This document shows positions 17,124 to 25,946 of a DNA stretch of 64,000 nt, one piece after another. Position 1 is the first letter of the stretch, and every line of letters starts with the position of its first letter. The translations under genes were made by a program, and so were the position numbers. The notes under the pieces were generated by a model that was not told the DNA's origin, did no database searches, and worked only from the letters and a program-made list of their open reading frames with translations. Source of the stretch: JAAFJT01 sp043772905 (GTDB lineage: Bacteria > Bacteroidota > Bacteroidia > Chitinophagales > Saprospiraceae); NCBI GenBank assembly GCA_043772905.1, contig JAYVFS010000301.1:3257-67256 (forward strand), read 5' to 3'.

Positions 17124-18076
17124 TTATTTTTGACAAAATCCCATGCCCGATATTCTGCCCAAGTATGCTCACGGTCATTTGGCAACATAAATCCGCAATG
17201 ACCGCCTTGTAGTGGCGTTTCAAGATGAATAAACTTGTGTTTTTCAGCTAATTGTATGGGCGAACATTCAGGCGTAAGCATCGGGTCGTTTTGGGCTTGA
17301 ACAATGAGAGTAGGTATCTTCAATTTGGGAATAAAATTGAGTGCAGAGCCTTTTTCATAAAAATCATCAATACTCTTATAGCCGTTTATTTTGACGAAAA
17401 AGAGATTTTGTTGCTCTTCCCACGTTTTGGCTTGTTCCACTTCTTTTAAACTCAAAAGTTCAGGGAAATGCTGTGCCTTAATTTTTACTTTTGGTAAAAT
17501 ACCTTTTTTGAAATACGCCTTATATATATAACGTGAAGGATAGTCCAAAATCGCCGTAGAAGTGCGCATTTCAAGCGGCGCACTGAACGCAACGACCTTT
17601 TTTACTGAGGGGTGCTGACTGACTGCTGCAAATTTCAAGGACACATTGCCGCCCATAGAATAACCGATTAGGACGACCTCATCGTAGTTTTTTTTCTGCA
17701 AAGCATAATTTAAAACCGTCTCGATGTCACCGATTTCACCATGATTGTAGAGTCTAAACGTTCGATTCATCTCGCCGCTGCATGAACGACAGTTCCATGA
17801 AAGCACATCCCAACCGTTTTTTGCAAATATTTTTGCCGTGCCAAGCATGTAAGGGCGGTTAGAATCTCCCTCCAAACCATGTGTTAGAAGAACTAATTTG
17901 CGGCTTTTCGTGTCTATCCAATCCAAATCGAGGAAATCATTGTCCGTGGTTGTGATACGTTCACGTTCATATTTTACGCCAGTAACTTTGCGATATGCGG
18001 GGAAAATGGACTGTAAATCGCCATTAAACTGCATGAAAGGGGCTTTTTTGTAAGAAGAATGTCTTAAATTAGGCAT
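17120..18076 (-). CDS. Alpha/beta hydrolase, YheT family
   Basis: 318 residues, a COG0429-type esterase. Oxyanion segment LLTHGLEGDSNRPY, nucleophile elbow GYSMGGN (Ser140), acid in QAQNDPML, and histidine in GGHCGFM. No signal peptide, so cytosolic. Natural substrate unknown. The motif at 17603 falls in SQHPSVKKV on a surface loop. A -7-like TAATTTTG on the minus strand lies at 18156-18163. Confidence 0.9.
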   Translation of the reverse strand: MPNLRHSSYKKAPFMQFNGDLQSIFPAYRKVTGVKYERERITTTDNDFLDLDWIDTKSRKLVLLTHGLEGDSNRPYMLGTAKIFAKNGWDVLSWNCRSCSGEMNRTFRLYNHGEIGDIETVLNYALQKKNYDEVVLIGYSMGGNVSLKFAAVSQHPSVKKVVAFSAPLEMRTSTAILDYPSRYIYKAYFKKGILPKVKIKAQHFPELLSLKEVEQAKTWEEQQNLFFVKINGYKSIDDFYEKGSALNFIPKLKIPTLIVQAQNDPMLTPECSPIQLAEKHKFIHLETPLQGGHCGFMLPNDREHTWAEYRAWDFVKNN

Positions 18077-18201
18077 AATTATAAAATGTATGAAATTTTT
18101 TATGTGTTATTAATTGAATCCTATGAAACAGAAATCGCCCAAAATTGGGTAGGCGCAAAATTACGTTTTGTTTGTATAAAAAATATATAGTTTGTAGGGT
18201 A

Positions 18202-18233
18202 TTGCGAAAGTCAATAGAAGGGGCGTATCTTTG
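18202..18233 (+). promoter_or_regulatory. Promoter without a downstream gene
   Basis: TTG at 18202-18204, 21-bp spacer, TATCTTTG at 18226-18233. The next plus-strand gene has its own promoter at 18531, and a terminator stands between, so the promoter probably drives a noncoding transcript. Confidence 0.5.
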
Positions 18234-18239
18234 TGTCAT

Positions 18240-18486
18240 AATTCAGTTGAAATGTCACAGAATTAATTTAGGGCGACTCACTCAACAAAAAAGCATCAAC
18301 ACACCAATCAAATTTGACAAAAACGCAAGTCCCAAGATATAGCTACGGAATGCCGTAGCATAAATTTAATTTTTAAATGGTTATGAGTATTGCTGTCAAA
18401 GTCGGGAAGACTTCCGAGTTTTCCTGACTTTTAGACGGTTTTTCTCAAAAAAAGGGCGATGGTTTTAAACCGTCGCCCTTTTTTAT
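18240..18486 (+). ncRNA. Candidate small RNA, about 245 nt
   Basis: Bounded by the promoter at 18202-18233 and an intrinsic terminator at 18447-18486. Two internal hairpins are visible: GCTACGG/CCGTAGC near 18341-18358 and a 13-bp stem at 18392-18436 whose pairing uses G-U wobbles. No reading frame longer than about 16 codons fits. I do not recognise the family; it lacks the signatures of RNase P RNA and tmRNA. Confidence 0.4.
18447..18486 (+). terminator. Terminator upstream of FKBP gene
   Basis: Stem GGGCGATGGTTT paired with AAACCGTCGCCC (one G-U) followed by TTTTTTATTTT. Confidence 0.85.
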
Positions 18487-18511
18487 TTTAACTTTCACGT
18501 TTCTTTAACGA

Positions 18512-18538
18512 TTGATTTTGTTCAAAAAACTACCTTTG
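18512..18538 (+). promoter_or_regulatory. Promoter of FKBP gene
   Basis: TTG (18512-18514) and TACCTTTG (18531-18538), 50 bp before the start codon. Confidence 0.5.
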
Positions 18539-18588
18539 TGCGTCGAAAGTCCGATAAATTATTCCAATTATTTTAATTCAATTAAAAA

Positions 18589-19251
18589 ATGAAAAAAATT
18601 CTCTTGACTTTTGCTGCGGCAATGATGCTTGTAGTAAATGTCTTTTCACAAGATTCAAATCAAAAAATGGATTCAGTAAGTTACAGCTTGGGCGTTTTGT
18701 TCGCTCAAAATTTCAAAAATGGCGAAAACGTCAAAATTGACGCAGCGTCAATGGCAAAAGGCTTCGAGGAAGCAATCAAAGGTACAGAGGTGATAAAAGC
18801 CGAAGCTGCCAATCAAATTTTCAGCAAATATATGCAAGAAGCCAGCAAAGGTAAGTTTCAAGCAACCATCGAAAAATGCCAAAGTTTCCTTGCGGATAAT
18901 GGCAAACGTGCAGGTGTGAAAACAACTGCAAGTGGTTTGCAATATGAAGTTATCAAAGCGGGTACGGGTGCCATGCCGAAAGCAACGGACAAAGTAACCG
19001 TTCATTATCACGGCACTTTGCTCAATGGAAAAGTCTTTGACAGTTCTGTTGAACGTGGTCAACCGATTGATTTTCCTGTCAATGGCGTTATTCAAGGCTG
19101 GCAAGAAGGTTTGCAATTGATGCCTGAGGGTTCAAAATGGAAATTTTTCATTCCTTCTGAACTTGCATACGGTGAGCGTGGTGCAGGTGGCGATATCGGT
19201 CCTTACGAAGCCTTGATTTTCGAGGTGGAATTGATTAAGATTAACCAGTAA
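18589..19251 (+). CDS. FKBP-type peptidyl-prolyl isomerase, FklB/Mip type
   Basis: 220 residues: signal peptide (cleavage near VFSQ), an N-terminal dimerisation domain (about 22-110, KMDSVSYSLGVLFAQNFK), a linking helix, and the FKBP domain (about 118-220: VTVHYHGTLLNGKVFDSS, GVIQGWQEGLQLMPEGSKW, LIFEVELI). A periplasmic folding helper. It precedes trmD by an inverted repeat and has its own promoter. No motif copy lies in the gene; one is in the following spacer. Confidence 0.93.
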   Translation: MKKILLTFAAAMMLVVNVFSQDSNQKMDSVSYSLGVLFAQNFKNGENVKIDAASMAKGFEEAIKGTEVIKAEAANQIFSKYMQEASKGKFQATIEKCQSFLADNGKRAGVKTTASGLQYEVIKAGTGAMPKATDKVTVHYHGTLLNGKVFDSSVERGQPIDFPVNGVIQGWQEGLQLMPEGSKWKFFIPSELAYGERGAGGDIGPYEALIFEVELIKINQ

Positions 19252-19254
19252 TTT

Positions 19255-19340
19255 AATGATGAATGATAAATGATGAGTGATGAATCTTACCCCTCAGTAA
19301 TATTTGTTATTCATCATTTATCATTTATCATTCATCATTA
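19255..19340. repeat. Inverted repeat (ATGATGAATGATAA type) with motif in loop
   Basis: 32-nt arms (19255-19286, 19309-19340) of tandem ATGATGAATGATAA-like words. The loop contains CCCCTCAGTA (19290-19299). The right arm ends just before the trmD start codon. Confidence 0.75.
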
Positions 19341-19342
19341 AT

Positions 19343-20020
19343 ATGAGAATAGATATTATTTCAGTAGTACCTGAACTGTTAGACAGCCCGTTTCAGCACT
19401 CCATAATGAAACGCGCGCAACAAAAAGGCTTGTATGAAGTCGTCGTACACAATCTTCGAGACTACGGTATTGGTCGGCATAAACAAATTGACGATTATCA
19501 ATTTGGCGGTGGTGCAGGAATGGTCATGAAAATTGAACCCATAGCGAATTGTATCAACGACCTAAAAGCCCAACGCTCCTACGACGAAGTGATATTTTTG
19601 ACCCCAGACGGCAAAAAATTTGACCAACCCATGGCAAATCGCCTATCTATGTATAACAATCTCATTCTTTTATGTGGACATTATAAAGGTATTGATGAAC
19701 GCATTCGAGAACATTTTATCACTTTGGAGGTTTCTATTGGAGACTTCGTTTTGAGTGGTGGCGAGTTAGCGGCAGCCGTCATGGTGGATGCGATTGGTCG
19801 TTTGATTCCAGGCGTTTTAGGTGATGAAACTTCTGCTTTGTTCGACTCGTTTCAAGACAACTTGCTTGCGCCGCCTGTTTATACACGTCCTGAAGAATAC
19901 AATGGTTGGCGCATTCCAGATGTTTTGAAATCAGGACATGAAGCTAAAATAAACGATTGGCGTTATGAAGAGTCCATAAAACGAACAAAAGACCGCCGCC
20001 CAGATATGTTAGAAGATTAA
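19343..20020 (+). CDS. trmD: tRNA (guanine-37-N1)-methyltransferase
   Basis: 225 residues from the ATG at 19343; an in-frame ATG at 19304 lies inside the inverted repeat and would add 13 non-homologous residues. TrmD methylates G37 of tRNAs that read CNN codons. The trefoil-knot SAM site is seen in LILLCGHYKGIDER and SIGDFVLSGGELAA; the N-terminus (IDIISVVPELLDSPFQHSIMKRA) and YTRPEEYNGW are diagnostic. No rpsP, rimM or rplS is next to it, unlike the usual operon in other phyla. Confidence 0.95.
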   Translation: MRIDIISVVPELLDSPFQHSIMKRAQQKGLYEVVVHNLRDYGIGRHKQIDDYQFGGGAGMVMKIEPIANCINDLKAQRSYDEVIFLTPDGKKFDQPMANRLSMYNNLILLCGHYKGIDERIREHFITLEVSIGDFVLSGGELAAAVMVDAIGRLIPGVLGDETSALFDSFQDNLLAPPVYTRPEEYNGWRIPDVLKSGHEAKINDWRYEESIKRTKDRRPDMLED

Positions 20021-20091
20021 TCCGTTATTTGTCGGTTTTAAATGGGTTTTTGACATATTTTTCAAAAAATAACGTTAAAGAATCCAAGCGA

Positions 20092-20125
20092 CCCCTCAGT
20101 ATTTCCGATGATTTATCTAAATTTG
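20092..20125 (+). promoter_or_regulatory. Promoter of DUF1573 lipoprotein with motif at the -33 position
   Basis: TAAATTTG at 20118-20125 forms the -7 element. The dispersed motif CCCCTCAGTA (20092-20101) ends 16 bp upstream and occupies the place of the -33 region. Confidence 0.5.
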
Positions 20126-20188
20126 TCTCTTTCAAAAAAAACAGATTGATAAAAAAATAAATATTATTAAAATAAAATTTGAATAGCA

Positions 20189-20797
20189 ATGAAAAATCTC
20201 ATTAAAGGCTTCATTTTCGCCTCTTTCGCTTTATCTTTTGCCGCTTGCAAAAATGATAAACCCACAACAGAAACTGTTAATACAACGGAAGCTACCGCAA
20301 CAACAGAGCCTACTGCCGTATCAACAACTATGGCTACGCCTGAAGCGTCAACTGAAACCCAAGCTGCACCTTCTTCAGGTGTCGCCTCTGTTTCTAAAGC
20401 AGCAATTGAACCAGTTAAACCTGCCTCCGCTCAGACAACACCTGCTGCATCTGCAACACCAGCACCTGCGGGAAAGTCAACATCGATTAAATTTACAGAA
20501 ACGAGCTATGCTTGGGGAAGTGTAAATGAAGGCGATAAAATGACTCATATTTTTAAATTCAAAAATACGGGTACAAATGACCTTATCATCAGCGATGCAC
20601 ACGGTTCTTGTGGTTGCACAGTTCCAGAATGGCCTAAAGAGCCTATCAAAGCAGGCAAAAGCGGTGAAATAAAAGTCGTTTTTGACTCAAAAGGCAAACC
20701 GGGTGACCAACAAAAAACGGTTACATTGACGGCTAATACAGATCCTGCTAATACCGTTTTGACGATTAAAGGTGCTGTAAAACCTGCTGCTCAATAA
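20189..20797 (+). CDS. DUF1573 domain lipoprotein
   Basis: 202 residues. Lipoprotein signal peptide with lipobox SFAAC, then a Thr/Ala/Pro-rich linker (about 24-98), then a DUF1573 domain (about 100-200: TSYAWGSVNEGDKMTHIFKFKNTGTNDLIISDAHGSCGCTVP in overlapping blocks) with its invariant CGC. These Ig-like periplasmic proteins are common in Bacteroidota; their function is unknown. It stands alone between a promoter and a strong terminator. Confidence 0.9.
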   Translation: MKNLIKGFIFASFALSFAACKNDKPTTETVNTTEATATTEPTAVSTTMATPEASTETQAAPSSGVASVSKAAIEPVKPASAQTTPAASATPAPAGKSTSIKFTETSYAWGSVNEGDKMTHIFKFKNTGTNDLIISDAHGSCGCTVPEWPKEPIKAGKSGEIKVVFDSKGKPGDQQKTVTLTANTDPANTVLTIKGAVKPAAQ

Positions 20798-20816
20798 TTG
20801 TTTAGTATCACTTTTT

Positions 20817-20861
20817 AAGTAAAAAAAGCCATTTCGTACTACGAAATGGCTTTTTTTACTT
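20817..20861. terminator. Bidirectional terminator between DUF1573 gene and sbcC
   Basis: A near-perfect 22-bp inverted repeat with A and T runs at both ends lies between convergent genes. Confidence 0.9.
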
Positions 20862-20886
20862 AAAAATATTCATCATTCACCATTTC

Positions 20887-23800
20887 CTATCCGATTACTA
20901 ATTCAACTTGACTGCCACCACTATCCGATAAAGTGACTTGCAAATATCGCTCAATCTCCATACGCATATCCTCGACGTGCGAAATCACGCCCACAATACG
21001 GTTTTCTTTTTGCAACGCTTTTAACGCTTCAAAAACCTTTTGCAGCGATTCACTATCGAGTGAACCAAAACCTTCATCTAAGAAAAAGAAATTTTGGCGC
21101 GCCTGATGCCGACTTTGGATATGGTCACTTAAAGCCAACGCCAAACACAAAGAGGCTTGAAACGTTTGACCGCCCGACAAGGTGCGTACATCGCGTAGTT
21201 GACCACCATTGAGCATATCACGCACAATAAAACTGTTATTATCTGTGATTTCAAGGCGTAATTGTTGTTTTGTCAATAACATAAATCGCTCATTAGCGGC
21301 ATTGATGATGCTTTGTAAAAAGACAGAACTGGCATAATTGACAAAACCACTGCGTTGAAACAGACCCCTCAGTATGCGAAGGTTTTCCCCACGATGTTCA
21401 CATACATTTAAGATTTTTTCCGTTTCTTGGCGCTGTTGCAACCGATTGCTCATGTCCTTGATGTCACGATTCAATTCGCCAATAATTTGGTTTTGCATTT
21501 GAATGTTTTTCTCAATACTTTGAATTTCAATAATTAACGCATGGTGGTTTTCAGAATTATATACCTGACCTTTGAGCTTTTCATTCAATTCAGTCAGCCG
21601 AGCCGAAACAAGTAGTTTCTGATTTTTATATTCATCCAGTTTTTGACGCTCTTCTGATACATTCAAATTCGTTGCTAAAATGCGTTCAACTATTTCAAAG
21701 TTTTCAAAAGGAAAGGCTTTCAATTTGTCATTCAATTCCGAAACAAGAGCCGTTTGATTTGCTACTAATGTATTTTGTGCTTGTACCAAAGTATCAATAT
21801 TCCCCCTCAGTATTTGCCCTTCAGATTGACATTTTTGGATTTGTTTTTCTAAACTTTGAAATTGAGTTTCAATCGTAATGTATTGTTTTTCAAGGTCTTC
21901 CGCCGATTTTTTTAATTCAGATTCAGATTTTGTTCGCCAATCCTCAAAATTTAAAACTTCGATTTGTGTTTTTAAAACTTGAATAGCGGATTCTTGAGCC
22001 GCCGCATCTGCTTGTATATTGCTTAATTCCTTTCGATATCGCTCAATATCCCCCTCAGTAATTTCTTTGTTTTTGCTGATTTTCCGCAAATCATCTTCAA
22101 GTTTTCGCATTGTATTATCAAAATCGGTGGCAGCTTGAATCGCTTTTTCAACAGCCCCAAAGTCGTTAGATGAAAAAGATTGCCAAGCGAATTTTTGATA
22201 ATGTGCTTCTAATTTTTGTTTTCCTTCACTCAAAACAGCTTCAATGTTTTGTCGGGCAAAAGTTTCATTATTGAAATTAATATTGAGCGTAATGAGTTGA
22301 TTTTCAATATTTTCTAACGTTTGTATTTCTTTTTTATGCTGTGCCAAACGAGCGTCTAAACTTTTTAAAGTGGAACGCACTTCACTGATTTGCATCAAAG
22401 AAGGATGATGCGTTGCACCGCACAAAGGGCAAGGGTCACCTTCCCCAAGAGCCGTTGCCAACGATTCCAATTTTTCAGCCGCTTTTAGGTGCAATTGTTC
22501 ATGTCGAATCTGTTCGTTTTCCGTTTTCAAATCAGATAATTTCAACTTAACTTCTGCAAAAATATCTGAAATTTTGGTTTCTGTTGACAACTGAATATTG
22601 AGCGATGGCAAATCTTTCCAAACGATAATAGATTTAGATTTATCAATTCCTACCAATTTTTCATCAAGTCCTTTTCGCTCATTTTCCAATCGCACAATTT
22701 CTTTTTGTAAATTAAAACTTTCTGAAAACCAATCTTTTACAGCATTCAGAACACTTAAATTCGGTTGGTTTTCCCGCAAGGTGACGCGTTGTTTTTCAAT
22801 TTCAGCCGTTGCTATTTTGTATTTTTCAAGCGATTGATTTTTATCATTCAAATGAATATTGCCTTTGGCAAGTCGTGCTTCAAGTTTCGCTACTTCGGAT
22901 TCGGCAACTTGAATACGCAGGATTTTCAGGGCTTCTTCAGCTTGCTTTTTGAGGTTTTCACGCTGCGCATACTGAGGGGTCAAGTTTTCTTTTGAAAAGT
23001 TCAATTTTTCTAACAAAACATTGTTATCTTCAAACTTTTGACTTTTAGTTTCTAATTCAGCCTTGTTTTTAGATAAATCAGCCGCTAATTTTTTGCGATT
23101 TTCAAACAGGTTTTTAAAGGTCAAAAAAACCATTTCATAGTCTTCCATCTGCTTTTGAAGACCTAAGAAATGCGCTTCAAGGGCAGCTAATTCATCATGC
23201 CGTTTTTGGTTTTGTTGCCATTGTTCAAAATCAACTTTAAGCTGTTTTAAGTCATTTTCAGTTTTTCTGTTTTTGTCAAGTTCGATTTGTTGTTTACTTA
23301 TATCTGTTTGTAATTCAGCAAGTTGTGCTTTTTTAGTCTCAATGTCTTCTGATTTTATATCGCCAATTTGAGTCAATTGACCTTTTAAACCTTGAATTGT
23401 TGAATCATTTTGAATCAATAAAACCTTAACTTTCGGCTCTAATTCATAGCGTTCCAAACCGAATAATTCACGCATCATCCGTGCCCTTTCGGTATCGCCT
23501 AATTGCAAAAAATCTTGAAAAGTGCCTTGCGGAATGATGATTGTTTTTTTGAAATCATCGGGTTTCAAACCAATCAGTGCTTCAGCCGTTTCGATGTCAA
23601 TAGGCTTAAAATCACCTTCGATAAGTTCAAAAAAAGCAGGTTGTTTAACTTTTACGTCATTGAATTTTTTGCTGTTTCGACTACCAGAAACCTTACTCCG
23701 ATATAATTTACCTTCTATTTCAAAATCAAAAACAATCAATAATTCGTCGCTACGCAAATTCAAAATATTGTAGTTGCGTCCTACCTTACCCATACGTTCC

Positions 23801-23967
23801 ACTTCACCATACAAAGCGAGCATGATGGCTTCCAAAATAGAGGACTTGCCTGCACCGACATTGCCAAAAATGCCGAACAGATGGCTCTTCGTGAGTTCTT
23901 CAAAATCAATCGTTTGTTCCGTTTGGTAAGAGTACAAACCTTTGATAGTCAATAATTTAGGTATCAT
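20887..23967 (-). CDS. sbcC: Exonuclease subunit SbcC
   Basis: 1026 residues. ATPase subunit of the SbcCD (Rad50-like) nuclease that opens hairpins and DNA ends. Walker A GNVGAGKSS (35-43), long coiled coils around a zinc hook CPLC (Cys513, Cys516), signature RTLSGGQ, Walker B FFFLDEGFGSLD (about 959-970). The start codon overlaps the sbcD stop by 4 bp, so the two are translationally coupled. Four motif copies lie in the gene: 21365 (RILRGLF), 21804 (QILRGNI), 22051 (EITEGDI) and 22970 (LTPQYAQ), mostly in the coiled coil. Confidence 0.95.
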   Translation of the reverse strand: MIPKLLTIKGLYSYQTEQTIDFEELTKSHLFGIFGNVGAGKSSILEAIMLALYGEVERMGKVGRNYNILNLRSDELLIVFDFEIEGKLYRSKVSGSRNSKKFNDVKVKQPAFFELIEGDFKPIDIETAEALIGLKPDDFKKTIIIPQGTFQDFLQLGDTERARMMRELFGLERYELEPKVKVLLIQNDSTIQGLKGQLTQIGDIKSEDIETKKAQLAELQTDISKQQIELDKNRKTENDLKQLKVDFEQWQQNQKRHDELAALEAHFLGLQKQMEDYEMVFLTFKNLFENRKKLAADLSKNKAELETKSQKFEDNNVLLEKLNFSKENLTPQYAQRENLKKQAEEALKILRIQVAESEVAKLEARLAKGNIHLNDKNQSLEKYKIATAEIEKQRVTLRENQPNLSVLNAVKDWFSESFNLQKEIVRLENERKGLDEKLVGIDKSKSIIVWKDLPSLNIQLSTETKISDIFAEVKLKLSDLKTENEQIRHEQLHLKAAEKLESLATALGEGDPCPLCGATHHPSLMQISEVRSTLKSLDARLAQHKKEIQTLENIENQLITLNINFNNETFARQNIEAVLSEGKQKLEAHYQKFAWQSFSSNDFGAVEKAIQAATDFDNTMRKLEDDLRKISKNKEITEGDIERYRKELSNIQADAAAQESAIQVLKTQIEVLNFEDWRTKSESELKKSAEDLEKQYITIETQFQSLEKQIQKCQSEGQILRGNIDTLVQAQNTLVANQTALVSELNDKLKAFPFENFEIVERILATNLNVSEERQKLDEYKNQKLLVSARLTELNEKLKGQVYNSENHHALIIEIQSIEKNIQMQNQIIGELNRDIKDMSNRLQQRQETEKILNVCEHRGENLRILRGLFQRSGFVNYASSVFLQSIINAANERFMLLTKQQLRLEITDNNSFIVRDMLNGGQLRDVRTLSGGQTFQASLCLALALSDHIQSRHQARQNFFFLDEGFGSLDSESLQKVFEALKALQKENRIVGVISHVEDMRMEIERYLQVTLSDSGGSQVELVIG

Positions 23968-25190
23968 AGTTTTTCGTTTTCAGTTTCAACTGCTAATACT
24001 TCTTGGAAAAGTAGTTTCAAATCCTCATTCGGTTCTTGATTTTTTTCACGTTTGAAATAGTCCCAAAATAGTTCCTCAATGCTTTTATCTAGGTCAATAT
24101 TTTTAGAAATATGAAGCGCATTTACGTCATGAATTTCAGGTCTAATTTCCACAATACCTTTATGAGCTGCCCGAAGTTGTTGTGTTATTAAAGGGTTCAA
24201 ATAAGTGTTAGAAACAATCGTGATTTGCACTAAATCATTTGGATATTCAGAAAGCCAAGCAACAGCTTCATCAATATCTTCAAAACGACCCCGTAGCAAT
24301 TTTTTATTTTTAGTCAGTTTAATGCGTTGATAATCAACAGGTTGGTTGGGTTTTGCTTCGATAAGCATGACATATTTTTCTTGATTGTCTTCATTGAAAC
24401 TAAACGCCAAAGGGCTTCCCGAATAGACAATAGGGCAGGGCATGGAGTCAATCACTTGCTGCCGATGCAAATGACCGAGCGCAACATATTGCATTTGTAG
24501 GGGAAAACAATCGGTATAGACTGCACCCGCGCCACCGACGTTGATAGACCTTTCGTCGTCCGGTTCTTCGGGTGGAACACCATTTTCTTTCATCACAAAG
24601 AGATGCGCCACACCGATATTGACCCCCTCAGTATCCGCGTATTTTTGAGCCAAAGAGTACCATTGTTCTGTCAAAATTTGGCGTATATTTTCGTCTGGGT
24701 TTTCGACATTGAAGTACTGTTTCAATCGAACTTCGTTGGCGTAAGGCGTCAAAAAAAGGCGCAATGGGTAGGCGCAATTTGGCAATTTCAACTCAACAAA
24801 ACCGCTTTCACTGTTAGTCAAAGCCAGTCCTGTCGGTAAATTGAAAGTTTGAACATGGGTATTCGGAAAACCACTGAAAATGATACCACATTCACGAGCT
24901 AACATCTCAGGTGCTTCTATGCGCTCAGGCGAATCATGGTTGCCAGCGATTGCAATGACTGCTCGCAAACCATTATTAGCTAAACGTTTACATGTTTTGA
25001 AAAATAATTCACTGCTTTCATTAGGTGGATTAAATACGTCGAAAAGATCGCCTGCGATGATGACGACATCAGGATTTTCACGTTCTGTAATTTCGCAAAT
25101 TTCGGCTAAAACTTGCACTTGTTCGTCATGCCGACTGAAATTTTCAAGGCGTTTGCCGAGATGCCAATCGGCGGTATGGAGAATTTTCAT
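23964..25190 (-). CDS. sbcD: Exonuclease subunit SbcD
   Basis: 408 residues from the start at 25190 (MKILHTADWHLGK); an upstream in-frame ATG at 25208 adds six residues lacking homology. Mre11-like phosphoesterase: motifs ADWHLGK, IIAGDLFD, AGNHDSPER and GHLHRQQ supply the metal ligands. It is cotranscribed with sbcC. The motif at 24624 reads ADTEGVN. The SbcCD nuclease limits long DNA palindromes, which matters here because the window is rich in large inverted repeats. Confidence 0.95.
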   Translation of the reverse strand: MKILHTADWHLGKRLENFSRHDEQVQVLAEICEITERENPDVVIIAGDLFDVFNPPNESSELFFKTCKRLANNGLRAVIAIAGNHDSPERIEAPEMLARECGIIFSGFPNTHVQTFNLPTGLALTNSESGFVELKLPNCAYPLRLFLTPYANEVRLKQYFNVENPDENIRQILTEQWYSLAQKYADTEGVNIGVAHLFVMKENGVPPEEPDDERSINVGGAGAVYTDCFPLQMQYVALGHLHRQQVIDSMPCPIVYSGSPLAFSFNEDNQEKYVMLIEAKPNQPVDYQRIKLTKNKKLLRGRFEDIDEAVAWLSEYPNDLVQITIVSNTYLNPLITQQLRAAHKGIVEIRPEIHDVNALHISKNIDLDKSIEELFWDYFKREKNQEPNEDLKLLFQEVLAVETENEKL

Positions 25191-25288
25191 AAGTTTAAAA
25201 ATAGTCATTTAAACAAGGTAAAAACATTATCTTTGGAACAAACTTACCAAAAGTTTTAAACTTAGTAACATCTAAAAAACATAGTTGC

Positions 25289-25386
25289 TTTTTTGTCATT
25301 CTGAACGAAGTGAAAGAATCTGTATAAAATATTGAAAATCAGTAATTTATACAGATTCTTTCACTGCGTTCAGAATGACAAAAAAA
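25289..25386. repeat. Long inverted repeat (GTCATTCTGAACGAAG family)
   Basis: About 40-bp arms containing GTCATTCTGAACGAAGTGAA and its complement, with an A/T-rich centre. A half copy of a related repeat is at 11570-11603. Confidence 0.8.
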
Positions 25387-25391
25387 GTAAT

Positions 25392-25690
25392 TTAATTCAA
25401 CTCGATTTTTGACGTTCCCAACACTTGACCTGTTTTTTTATTTTGCAAAAAAGCGATAAGCAGACAGTTAGATAACTGCCAATTTTTCAAAAGTTTAACT
25501 TCATGTACCCCCTCCCGATTGTCTCGGGATGTACCATCAGTATTTTTAACCTCAACAGTCTGAAAATCAGGTACAACATTATCATGCTTCAAAGTTCGTC
25601 CTTCATTTAGAGGAATTTTGGATCATTTGCCTTGAATTATTGGACGATTTAAAGGGTTGATTCGTCGTTTTTCTACCAACGAAAAAGGAT
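25392..25690 (-). pseudogene. Remnant resembling C-terminus of a DUF1223-type exported protein
   Basis: The minus strand encodes LNEGRTLKHDNVVPDFQTV and, further on, EVKLLKNWQLSNCLLIAFLQ then NKKTGQVLGTSKIELN. This resembles the end of secreted DUF1223 or Omp28-like proteins. Upstream the same frame is broken by TGA at 25623-25625 and resumes with VEKRRINPLNRPIIQGK; the rest of the gene is missing. A 24-bp insertion (25513-25536) splits a dispersed motif copy within it. The family call is tentative; decay is clear. Confidence 0.5.
25513..25536. repeat. 24-bp palindromic insertion within a motif copy
   Basis: The flanks ACCCCC (25507-25512) and TCAGTAT (25537-25543) join to give a perfect motif. 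The inserted 24 bp contain the hairpin TCCCGA-TTGTC-TCGGGA. The 7-bp direct repeat ATGTACC occurs at 25503-25509 and 25529-25535. Confidence 0.6.
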
Positions 25691-25848
25691 AAAAAGCCAT
25701 CAGAGACTAGGAGTAGGAGAACTATTTTGTACGAAAACGTCTTCATTGTACCGAGTTTAAGTTGTAAAATTTTTAACAAAATAGAGCAACTGAACTCACG
25801 AATTTATCACATTTTAGGTCAAAGAATCACTTTTGCAAAGTTTTTGTC

Positions 25849-25889
25849 TAAATTTGTTCGATTATGAAATTTAAGTAACCCCCTCAGTA
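25849..25889 (+). promoter_or_regulatory. lemA promoter with motif in leader
   Basis: TAAATTTG at 25849-25856, then the motif CCCCTCAGTA at 25880-25889 in the presumed 5' untranslated region, about 57 bp before the start. Confidence 0.45.
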
Positions 25890-25946
25890 TTAACATTAGA
25901 AATTGATTAACAACTATTAAAAAAATTTAAAAATTAAGAAGTTATT

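Noticed and set aside
18145..18342. 65-codon frame before the FKBP gene
   Set aside because: Biased composition, spans the promoter at 18226, no known family.
25228..25235. TATCTTTG on the plus strand as a promoter
   Set aside because: No plus-strand gene or terminator-bounded unit follows; probably chance in A/T-rich DNA.
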